A DNA stretch of 64,000 bases from Datisca glomerata (taxonomy: Eukaryota > Streptophyta > Magnoliopsida > Cucurbitales > Datiscaceae). Below are positions 10,779 through 20,553 of the stretch, in pieces (the first letter of the stretch is position 1; every line of letters begins with the position of its first letter). The position numbers were made by a program, and so were the translations under genes. The stretch covers positions 506,033 to 570,032 of the forward strand of contig QANY01007217.1 of the NCBI GenBank assembly GCA_003255025.1, written 5' to 3'. Below the pieces are notes generated by a model. It searched no databases, was not told the origin of the DNA, and was given only the letters and a program-made list of their open reading frames with translations.

Positions 10779-13166
10779 TCAGCTCGAGCATTTCTTCATC
10801 AAAGCACCTACTTCGTAGTCTTTAACAAGATTTTTACAAGTCTTCATATTATGCCTTAAAACACGAAAAGTACTACATCTATTTTTAGGAATCTTCTCTA
10901 TAAAAGATAAATACATTTTCTTCTTTGGTCTATCCGAAGAACATCTAACACGCAGAGGTAAAATCTTTTGATCTTTAATATCCTCAAGGACTAACCAATC
11001 AGATTCATTGCCAACAGGATACACAAATTCTACATACGTACATTCAAGCTCACTCTTCGTATAGTACTTAGATGTGTATGGATATGGTGAAAGGTTCCTC
11101 CTTGTAAGTACAACACACGCATTTAGTTGCCACATATTACAAGTGCAACACTTGTTTGTAATATTCACAACATATTCAACTTCTCCATCAAGAACTTGAG
11201 ATGTATTAACATCAACAATGTATACCTACAAAATAATTAATAATAACTAATTAATGGAAATAATTAAACATTAAGACAAAAATATAAGAGAACTCACATC
11301 CATGGTACTAGCCAACTCAAATTGAACACGTAAATCCTTCTCTGCTTCCTTAGTTAAACATGTAAGCATACAATTAGCAGCAGTCGTACGATCATAAAAC
11401 CATAACTATAACTTTTTCCGTATAAAATATATAAGGCAGACAACAAGCAATGATCGAGCATCACTTAGAATAGAATTTAACGTCTACACTAAATTTGATG
11501 TCATCAAGTTATAGCGACGTCTAACGAAATAAGCACAAGCCCATTTCTCAAACCCAACTCCACTCAAGTAAGACCGTATAGATGGAACAATGGCCTCTAG
11601 ACAATGCATGTGTAACTCAAAATCTACAGTCATGTATGCCCTCACACGTTTATAAAATAAACTATCAAGTTTGAACCTACTATATGTTGTCTTCACATTA
11701 TTGAGCAAATGCTGCGTGCAATAACCATGATGAGCATCCGAAAAATACTTTGCAAAAGCCTTTGGGATGTTATTATGATGATCAGAAATGACACCCACTT
11801 TTCACGATATTCAATAGCACAACTCAACTTCTCTAGAAACCAATCTCACGCCAAATCATTCTTCGAATCAATAATTGTAAATGTTAATGAAAATATTTGA
11901 TTATTACCATCAAGCATTGAAGCAATAAGAAATGTACCATGATATTTATTCGTCAAAAAGTTCCATCAACTCCTATCACAGGTCTACAATGACAACTACC
12001 ACTTAACAAAGGTCCTAGCGCCATAAAAAATACTTTAGCCTCCCATCACGATCAGTATGAAAATGTGTAACAGTACATAAAACATGTAAAAGTATTTATA
12101 AAAAAAATACTGAATGTGTTATAAAAAATGACTAATAACAGTAAATAAGTATATACAAATGGTAATTAGTTAGTAGCTGTACCAGAATTATTCTTCTGCA
12201 AGTAATAGCAATAGGAAGGTAGTACGGCATAGGACTCATCTGGAGAACCACGAATCATATCAAGAGCTCGATTCTTGGCCCTCCAAGCTTTATAATAACT
12301 GATATTAGTGTCATGCTTCACACACATAAGATGAATTATGTCCTTAGGTTGTGTGCGATCACCAACTCCACACATATATTTATCATTTATACACTCACCA
12401 ACAATTATTGAAGTGGCTTGTCGGTGATCTCTCTGAACAACGTCAAGTGAACAAGTGTGCTTCTTTACATACTTTCTAAAGCACCAAATTTCACCACCTC
12501 TATAACGTGAAGCACGCACAAATCACCGGCAACTCTTGACAACACAACGGACTACATACATTCCATGGTTAGACTTGCTAGTCAAAAATTGAAAATTATG
12601 CTTCAAATCTATCAAATGGATAGCCTTTTCAACTCATATTTTGAGCTGAAAAATGAATTCTCATATATGTCAAATCCAAAAGGTAACTTATCCGCGTATA
12701 ATTTATCCACAAATAATGGTTTAGATGAATTATCATGAATAACAATTTGAGATGAGGACCCGACTTCTGATGATGATAAAATACCACTACTAATAACATC
12801 ATCAGATGTCCTACAACCACTGTGTGATGTAACAAGTAACGGTTAATTTCTATCTCTCTCATTATTCATCAAAGTAAAATGCCAAACAACATTAGAATCC
12901 ACATTTATCTCTACAAAGATAGAAGTAGATCCTCCAGATTCAATATTTATCAACAAACACATATCATTAATATCTACTCCTAAACCACGTGACACTAAAC
13001 CACGTAAAATTTTGTATGATGCATCATTACCCACCAACAATAGCTTAATCTTGTAGTCAATGTAATTTCTTGCATCATCCCAGTTATCATCATAAAAAAT
13101 AACAATGGGAATATTCACCATCCAACCTACAAATGGAATTACAACAAATAAGTAAATAACATACAA
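10779..13166 (-). pseudogene. MuDR/MULE-type transposase (broken)
   Basis: Minus-strand blocks appear in the normal order of the family. An N-terminal part (13121-12843) is followed by the MuDR DNA-binding part with FVRASRYRGGEIWCFRKYVK and KKHTCSLD, then SYYKAWRAKNRALD (12550-12166). Next are VDGTF (~11960), the transposase core ISDHHNNIPKAF, HGYCTQHL and RYNLMTSN (11798-11484), and a C-terminal SWIM-like zinc region with CCTCNMWQL and RRNLSPYPYTSKYYTKSEL (11168-10779). Stops and frame changes separate them, including a TGA after SCR (~12530) and a TAA after NERDRN (~12845). About 100 noncoding bases lie at ~12050-12165, possibly an intron. The first catalytic Asp is visible. The final Glu of the DDE triad is not clearly kept, and the SWIM motif has lost the piece holding its last Cys/His. 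It cannot be active. Confidence 0.8.
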
Positions 13167-14070
13167 AATATTGTATAAAACATAATGAAATTATACATTA
13201 ATAGTATATGAGTATATACTATATTATAATATCCCAGACAAATGAATAGACAATATATAGCTATATACTATACGAAAATATAATAAACTACATAAATAAA
13301 ATCACGATTCAACAATCCAAAAAAGGCAGACGCGATTCCAGCTATCCAAAGTAGAAATACAATGGCAGAAACTGGCCAAACAAAATTAAGCAATCAAACA
13401 AATGATTAACATTCAAAGATCAATAACATTGAATAAACTAGAATAATAATCATTAAGAATATTAATAACAAAATCTATTAGAATACTATGATCAAAATTA
13501 ATTCCGAAATATATGCAGAGGTTTCAAAATTAGAAAATAACGATTCCAGAAAACAATCAATAATATCAGCAAACAAATTTGGAATTCTAATAAATATTCA
13601 AGTAAACAATTCCATATACTAATAAAAATTCCAAAAAAAAAAGAAAGAAGGAATACAGAATCAATGGCAGTAAATAAAAAAAAGTAGACCAAATAGAATA
13701 CAAAAACAAACCTGATTTCTTAGAAATATGTCAATGTATTGATAGGAGATTTTAATAATGAATAATGAATGAAGAATTCATGGACGAAATCGCTAGAAAT
13801 TTCCTGTAATTTTGATGAAAAAGTCGTCGAAGACAAGGAAGAAGAAATGCATCGGCGAGATAGGCAATTTCTTGTACAAGACAATTAAAAAAAACTTTAA
13901 AACCTAAAAAACAAAAGTTAGTTTTACAATGGGCATTAACGTAAAAGCTCCCTTAAAAGAATAACTAACAAACAACCTAAAAGGAGGAATTAGTCATATG
14001 TGCAAACCATAAATTAATATGACATAATATAAAATTATAAATTAAAACAGCCTAATAGCCTAATTTTCCT

Positions 14071-14079
14071 ATTTATCTA
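14071..14079. repeat. Candidate MULE target-site duplication, right copy
   Basis: ATTTATCTA matches 6486-6494. A 9-mer of this composition can recur by chance in AT-rich DNA, so the support is its position at both element ends. Confidence 0.55.
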
Positions 14080-14473
14080 TGGTCCACTACCAAATGAAAA
14101 GGGAAATTCAAAAGAACACAGGGAAATGAGGTGGTGTAGACAGAAATGTGCGGGGTTCACTCGCTTTACGTGTTTACATAACGTGTCACACGTGTTAGTA
14201 CCTCATCACGTCGACAAAACTTTTAATTGCTATAAATATATATTAACAGAATGACGAAATTGAAATGTTAGTTAAAGTGTAATGATAAAACTGAAAATTT
14301 CTAGAGTGTCATTCTCAAATTAAAACTAGAGACAAACTATAATGATCAAAATTTATGTTGCAAGGAAGCATAAAGCCTACTTGATTAGGCCACCAGCCTT
14401 TGAGGACTCATTTCATTGGCTTGATCAGCTTCTTCGGTTCATTTAGCTTCACAAAACGAATTTAGAACCTGTA
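14080..14473. other. Spacer between the MULE and the first gypsy element
   Basis: No gene or named repeat is seen. A short stretch near 14160-14215 is rich in ACGTG cores (CTTTACGTGTTTACATAACG, CACACGTG), which can bind bZIP factors in plants, but no nearby transcript start supports a promoter. Confidence 0.4.
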
Positions 14474-14478
14474 ACTAT
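14474..14478. repeat. Target-site duplication of Gypsy-1, left (ACTAT)
   Basis: ACTAT here and at 32149-32153 directly abut the TG and CA ends of the two LTRs. Confidence 0.85.
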
Positions 14479-15142
14479 TGTTGATGCAAAAAAAATATGC
14501 CAGCATCGATTGTTAAGCGGTCTGTCACGTGTCGCTCGGTGATTCGTCCAGGGGTCTTCAAAAATCAAGATCAATCGTGAAAGCAGTAGGCAGGGCCCTG
14601 AGGTGGTGTCCCTCTAATGCACTCCGACGATCAAGTCAGTAGAGTGTTTAAAAAATATTAGCAATATGGAAAATTGCTTAGCTTTTAATGAGGATCATCA
14701 TATATTAATAATGATTTTATGTATAAGTCAGACGTTCAGGTTCAATGTATCTTTCTTCCTTATTTTGATAAGGAATGGAGAATATTCTCTAATAAGGATA
14801 TTTTGGTTGTTACTATCCTCTTTAATAACCATTGAGATTGCTTGATAGATTTGATGTGTGCCTATCATTTCCTTGTATGACTGATTATTATATCTTATTG
14901 TGACTGGAAAATGATATCGGTTATCTCAAGTAGCCACAATCCTAGGTATGAGATTACCTCATCATCTGTGTGACCTCGATAGCGTAAGTATAGGTGGGGT
15001 CGTGGTGGGTGTTTCGGTCGTCATGGAGACTTCGATCACGGTTTGGACTTAATGTGGGCCCTACCTAAAAAATGAGACTATTGGGCATAATTCAGAAATA
15101 TTATTGAGCGGGCTTTAGCCCTGGTGTTTTTTCTCCCCTGCA
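14479..15142 (-). repeat. Gypsy-1 LTR, left (3' LTR of the minus-strand element)
   Basis: 664 bp, similar along its whole length to 31500-32148. Examples are the shared GAGGATCATCATATATTAAT and the end TTTTTCTCCCCTGCA versus TTTTTTCACCCCTACA. Numerous substitutions and small indels separate the copies. Confidence 0.85.
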
Positions 15143-16242
15143 GAGTCGCGAAGTATTTTGTGGAGGGAGCCATGAGCTTTTATCCATGACTCTGTCTTTG
15201 TACTTAATCGAGTGGTAAGCATATGTTGGCGTTTAGATCGTCAAACAATAGAGTTTGTGTCCAAATATCTAAGTATTTGTTGCTGGTTCATGATGCGTCT
15301 CAGAGCATCTTGTGACTGAGATGAGCTTTCTTCATATTTGTCAATTGACTCTTAGTAAAAATATCATCATCTTGATTAATGTTGGACTTCTTCATGTAAT
15401 GATGTGCATGATCGTGTTGGGACCTGAAGCTTTGTGGTTCAAGTTTGTGCGAGTTGCTCCGAGTAATTATCGGGATCAAGTCCCTATGATTTTCATCTAG
15501 TAGCCAGATAGCTTGAGTTGGATCAGTGGTCATCACATCTAAACTTTTACACCTTCGTCTAAGTGTATGGTGAATACTTGGTGTTAAGATTAAATTCCTT
15601 CGATCTGGTGTAGGCGATAAGACGGTCAGTCTGTTTGGATTGCTTCATTATGCGGTTGACTTGACGGTGTGACGTTATGAGATCTAAGATAGGATTTTTT
15701 CCAAAATCCTACGTTGCATTCTTATGTTGCTCCATGCTTGACCATGTATCCGGTATATTACTTTGACATCTCATGTCTCATGGTAGGTGATGGAGTTATT
15801 ACACTTAATGGAGTGCATCCAGGGGGTTTTCTTGCTATCTAGAGTTACATTTTCAGAAACTAAGGCGTGGCTAGGAACCGAAGGTTTTAATGCTTTGGTT
15901 GTTGACTCTTTCTCGTAACTCAATGTCTGAGTTTTTTTGTCTATCCAAATCACGTAGTGATTTGGTTGTCTAAGTCGCCTGTTGCTTTATCTAAGATTTA
16001 CAGTAATTTTGTAGCGTAGCTTAGCACAATGAGTGTCTTTGAGCTAGCCTTAAAGAAAATCGAGCGATTCTTCTCTTGGAGAACAAATGACTTTTGAGTA
16101 TCTATAGAGATATCCATCATCATGCCTTGAGTTTGACAATATTCTTGAGTTATCAACCAAATGTATCTCATCGAGTGGTGAGTTTGTATTTAGTCTTGTT
16201 GGCGTTCTTCATTTGAAATTAATCTCTTATTCTACTGAGCTT
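15143..16242. other. Gypsy-1 internal sequence without recognisable gene
   Basis: Every frame is short (78 residues at most) and none resembles a retroelement protein. By position it is the 3' noncoding region of the minus-strand gypsy element. A phrase TCGAGTGGTRAG recurs (15209 and 16168), hinting at further worn repeats. Confidence 0.5.
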
Positions 16243-16412
16243 GTCGTTGCATCTCTTTGTGCTTATGTGTTTGCGCATGCAATTCATCAATGCTTTCGCT
16301 TTCTAGCGGAAGGTTTTGGAGCCATCTTTGCCTCGTTTGCTCAAATCGTGTTTGACGAGTCCTTGATGGTGAGGTCCTTTGGAGTCATCTTAAGTAGAGT
16401 ACTAAGATCCTT
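16243..16412. repeat. 170-bp direct repeat, left copy, abutting the LTR-like insert
   Basis: Exactly 170 bases, aligned without gaps to 17691-17860 with 12 differences by my count (~93% identity). It ends directly at the TG of the insert at 16413. See the matching finding. Confidence 0.8.
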
Positions 16413-17690
16413 TGTTATAACTTTCGATGATTATAAAACATTGACGTTGTTAATGAATTTAATCAAATTTGTAGAGGTTATTGGAAAAATTACCACAAGG
16501 CATTCCAATTGAAGATCATGAAAATATTTATTTTCATAGTAGCTCATGAAGCATGAGGATTGAAGATTATTAAGATATTTACTTTCATGTAATTTTTATT
16601 AAGAACTTACTCATTTTATTTACCTTTATTAAAGCTCAATTTATTTAGGGATGTATATCCTTAAATTAAGTCACGGTCCATAAAAAGCCTAAACACAAAA
16701 AATCACATCTCTCTTGCACAATAGACAAAATACATGAGACGGAGATAATGACAAAGCACAAACAAAGTAAGTTTCAATTTTAAGTAGATAAAAAGAAATG
16801 GAACTTACCCAAATAGTTTTTGACTATATTATGTTATTTTGGGTAGGAGTATTCCTTACCTTTTAGGTCAAGGATTTTTTGTCCTTCTTATTAAGGATGG
16901 AGTGTCATTTCCTTTGTCTATATTTAAAATTTGAAATTTTTTCTCCTAAACCCTAATCTCCACCTCCTCTATAAATACACCACATTTCTATTCACAGAAA
17001 AAAAAATTCATAGCCAAGAGACTTGCTCTTAAAACTCTCCCAATACTCTTCTGAATCTCTCTTAATATTTTGAGCTTTATACTTGCAAATTTTTTGAGTG
17101 AGAAAGATTATTTTTGTTTGTGAGCTTAGATTGGAGATTCTACTCTTTTGAGAGAGTTATTTAAGGGGTCACTTAATCTCAAAATACATAGTCCTGTGAG
17201 GTTTAGTTGGCACCCATAAAGTCAATTAAGTTTATAAGGTTTGGTCTTTACCCTTAAAAAGATCGTGGGATTAAAAATCTCCAAGGAGAGCCTTGGAGCG
17301 TGGACATAGAGATAGGATTTTCCGAATCACGTAAAAATATAGTGTGCCAATATTCTTCTCCTTCTTCTCTTTTTATTTTTTGCTATATATTTTTTGCACT
17401 TTAATTTTCCGCACTTCAATTTCTCGCGCTTAATTTTTGCAATTTAATTTCCGCCCTTTAGGTTTCCGCAATTATTTTTTTGCTTACTTTATATTTCCAC
17501 ATTTATATTACCGTAAGAATTATTTACTTTAACACTTTTATGTATTACTTATTTATGTTTTCAAGAGTTAAACTCGTGGAACATTGAAGTTCATTCTTGA
17601 CCATTCATTTCCCACTTGAGTGCGAAATTTTTTTAATTTGAACACGATCACTCAATTCACCCCCTCTTTGGTTGTCATATCGATCCTACA
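16413..17690 (+). mobile_element. Solo-LTR-like insert (copia-type LTR end) in Gypsy-1
   Basis: The 1278-bp segment begins TGTTATAAC and ends ATCGATCCTACA, so it is TG...CA bounded. It has a TATA box TATAAATA (16970-16977) followed by a transcribed-looking leader with CTTGCTCTTAAAACTCTCCC. Its last part, AATTCACCCCCTCTTTGG then GTCATATCGATCCTACA, resembles the 3' ends of many plant copia LTRs. No coding sequence lies inside. A solo LTR in plus orientation explains it best. There is no 5-bp target duplication; instead both ends abut a 170-bp direct repeat. Confidence 0.6.
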
Positions 17691-17860
17691 ATCATTGCAT
17701 CTCTCAGTGCTTATGTGTTTGCGCATGCAATTCATCAATGATTTCACTTTCTAGCGGAAGGTTTTGGAGCCCTCTTTACCTCGTTTGCTCAAATCGTGTT
17801 TGACGAGTCTTTGATGGTGAGGTCCTTTGGAGTCATCTTTCGTAGAGTACCAAGATCCTT
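17691..17860. repeat. 170-bp direct repeat, right copy, abutting the LTR-like insert
   Basis: It starts at the first base after the insert's terminal CA and matches 16243-16412 base for base in length. Beyond 17860 the sequence continues TGTGATTTGTG, which the left side lacks. Confidence 0.8.
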
Positions 17861-17887
17861 TGTGATTTGTGATTTTGGCTAATTTTG

Positions 17888-18345
17888 ATACCATAGTCAT
17901 CAATATACTTGGGTGTCATTTTTCATAATTTGTGATTCTGGATACCATAGTTATCTTGGTAACTTTGGGTATCTTAACCATCTATGTGACATAGTGTACT
18001 ATAGTTATCTAGGTAACTTTGGGTACCGTAGTCTTCTGGGTAACTTTGGGTACGTTAGCCATCAGCGTGACTTAGAGTATCATAGTCATTTGTGTGATTT
18101 CGAGTTCCATAGTTATCCGGGTGACGTCGGGTCTGATAGTCATCTAGGTGACATCAAAGGTTATAGTCATCAGCGTGACCTTGAATATCATGGTCATCTA
18201 ATTGACGGTTTTAATCATCTGCGTGACTTTAGATTTTATAGTCATTTGAGTGACGATCATAGTCATATGCGTGACTGCATATCTCATAGTCATTTGAGTG
18301 ACGATCATAGTCATCTACGTGACTTCAGGTATCATGAAATATTAC
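17888..18345 (+). repeat. 27-bp hairpin minisatellite of Gypsy-1 (about 15 units)
   Basis: Tandem units of ~27 bases, of the type ATAGTCATCTGGGTGACTT, repeat from ~17.9 to 18.35 kb. Each unit contains a short inverted repeat GTCA...TGAC; some have GTTA...TAAC. Because 27 is a multiple of three, a 151-codon frame (17913-18368) stays open across the array and reads as a 9-residue repeat (for example YHSHLGDFG). I take it as noncoding tandem repeat, not a protein gene. Confidence 0.8.
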
Positions 18346-18565
18346 AGTGGTCCTTTTACCTTATGTAAGGTTTATTCTCATATTCGTCTTAGGTAAGCTA
18401 TGAGGTCTTGGCGACTGTGACCATTATCAAAGTACTTCGTCCCGGCATTTCTTGTACTTACGTGCCACGAAATATTATTAAGGTCTTTTGCCCTAGGTGG
18501 GGTCTTTTTCCAATCACCTTATATGAAAAGGATGCATCATTAGGCCGTTGCCATACCTCGTTATG
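18346..18565. other. Gypsy-1 internal sequence left of the copia insertion
   Basis: This resembles 28290-28480 on the far side of the copia element: compare CTATGAGGTCTTGGCGACTG and GTATGAGGCCTCGACGGTCG, then ACCATTATCAAAGTACTTCG and GCCATTATCGAGGTCTTTCA. The copia element therefore interrupts a second repeated part of Gypsy-1. No gene is seen. Confidence 0.55.
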
Positions 18566-18626
18566 GTCATCAAGAGGGCTTGAGGATAAGAGATTGTACA
18601 CGCCTACTTTAGTCTAAGTGGGAGAT
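18566..18626 (+). pseudogene. Copia pol 3' tail and polypurine tract upstream of the 5' LTR of Copia-1
   Basis: These ~60 bases match the end of Copia-1 internal DNA at ~26261-26321. They encode EGLRIRDCTRLL then TAG, followed by the polypurine stretch AAGTGGGAGAT just before the LTR. In an intact element this sequence belongs only before the 3' LTR, so the left LTR was once the 3' LTR of another copy, or recombination placed the tail here. The left junction lies in a short shared TCATC. Confidence 0.75.
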
Positions 18627-20553
18627 TGTTGGAATATGTCCATAAAGTAGCGTGTAATAACTATTTATTTTTATTTATTTATTTCTCAAACATTAGTATT
18701 ATTAAATTTTTATGAATAAATTGAAAGTTTTATTTTAAATTAAAGTGTTCTTATAAATTACTCAAGTCCTAGAACGTTCATCAACGAATGAAGAGTGAAA
18801 ACAGAGGTGTCTCCAGACGAAGCCTTTTGAGAAAGTTCAGAATGATATTCGCAGTCTTAGGATCGCTTGGGTAATCAAATCTGATTAGACGTTTAGGTTG
18901 AATCAATGGATGCCAGTCTTGGGGCATGAGAATGGATACTCAAACAGTTTACCTAGACATGTTATGAACATGTTGAATAGACTGGTAACAAATTAGTTTA
19001 GAGCTCAAACTGTTTACCTAACTTTAAATCTAATTGTTACATCTTAATGGTATTTTCGTAATTACTTTAATCATGAGGTGAATACGTAGCTCGACATAGT
19101 TAGTTGCAATCTTTCATATGTCAAATGAGTGAGTTCGAATTAGCGGGTAATACCTTGACTGTTGGGATTGTAATTCAATTAAGTTGGAGTTACGTGATTC
19201 ACATATTTAAAAATTCGTGGTTGGATTACGAAAGTAACAATATCACCTTATGCTTTTATTGATGGGTGTGTGAATAAATTAAATTGACCAGGTATTCAAT
19301 GAATTGAGTCATTGATTGTGACATGTGAATTGTATGAGACAATTCATTATTATGTCTTTCTTATTCACAGTCAATCAAAGAGTTAAGGAAATAATAATGA
19401 GGGGTAAAATGATAATTTTATATTCCGCTCTTATTAGTGATATTCATGATGGGCATCGTGTTAAAATATTATGCGGACCATGAAAATAAAAAAGGTTTAT
19501 TTACACCAACAGAAAAGTAACGTGCATGAACCGAGAGTTGATTCGACATTGAACCTATAGTGGAGTCATACGATGTCAGAATTAAATAGGTCGAGAATTT
19601 ATGGAGATAAATCCCTTGGGTATTTGAATCTTTAGCTTTTTTCATGCAGCTTCATCCGGTCTCAGAAATAACTCATGAGAATAGGAATAGATAAACAAAG
19701 TAAATTTGATCAAAATGTGTTTTGGTGCCAAGGCATATTTTTTATACATATATGTGATGGGTGATGTCACTTAATTGGTTAAGTGTGATTAATTGTATTA
19801 CAATTAATTAATTTATTATTTCTAATTATTGGATAGTTAGTAAATAAAATTAATTAATTAATTAATAATGATCAATTAAATCTATCAACTGAATTGATAA
19901 ATTTCAATACAACTCTAACACTATGGAGATATAGTGATTTTCAATCATTTGAATATATGTTGGTGAATGTTTAGAAATTTAAAATATATGAGTATATATG
20001 TAAATATCAAAAATTAGATTTTATAAATATCTAATATTAATTTGATTGCAGAGAGAGATAGAGATATAAATCTCATATCAGATACAGAGAAAAATAGTTT
20101 TCTCCCATCCCTAATGATTGCCGCCAATTATGAGAGGATTGAAGGAAAATAATCGATTTTTTCTTTCAATCGTTTTGAGAGCTCACACTCAAAATCTTAC
20201 ACAAAATTCTCATGAGATATATTTTTGAAATTAACGGGTGATTGTTGGTGGATGAACTTCATAAATCATTCTTGGGTTCAAGTGCGTGATTCAGATCTCG
20301 AAACTTGAAGAACACGAAGAACGCTCAAACGGAATCCGCCAGTTCAGAAATTCTCTGATACAAAGTATAGGTGAAAATTTGTTTCTAACCTTATCTTCTC
20401 ATTTAATATTGTATATGTATAATCACACGTTGTTTGATTTTAAATTATTTAATTAGATTAAATAAGTTTATTGAAGTTTTTTTTATATTCTACCCACGAA
20501 CCGTTCATGGTTCAAACTTATTTTTTAGTTAATTTTAAAACCTACCGATCCCA
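18627..20553 (+). repeat. Copia-1 left LTR (1927 bp)
   Basis: It begins TGTTGGAATATGTCCATAAA and ends CCTACCGATCCCA. It aligns over its full length to the right LTR with many substitutions but few indels. Confidence 0.9.

Larger units (their letters stand above)
6495..14070. mobile_element. Decayed Mutator-like element (MULE) with 9-bp flanking duplication
   Basis: The 9-mer ATTTATCTA occurs at 6486-6494 and 14071-14079, a size typical of Mutator target duplications. Inside, the left end (GGGAAATAGGCCATAATAG at 6505, then GCACAAATAGTCAAA and TAGTTCCTATTTT) is similar in inverted order to the right end read on the minus strand (AGGAAAATTAGGCTATTAGG, then GCACATATGACTAATTCCT). This suggests eroded long terminal inverted repeats. 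The first ~10 bases next to the left 9-mer do not match the right end, so the left boundary is uncertain. The element holds a MuDR-type transposase on the minus strand and a DUF1985-type accessory gene on the plus strand, converging towards ~10.5 kb. Both are broken. The rest is AT-rich noncoding sequence with no other gene seen. Confidence 0.75.

Noticed and set aside
17888..18345. CRISPR-like regular repeat spacing
   Set aside because: Units are contiguous, variable tandem repeats without unique spacers, in a plant retroelement.
17913..18368. 151-codon frame with a 9-residue repeat
   Set aside because: It only reflects a 27-bp tandem array whose period is a multiple of three; no start context, no homologue, and it lies in noncoding gypsy sequence.
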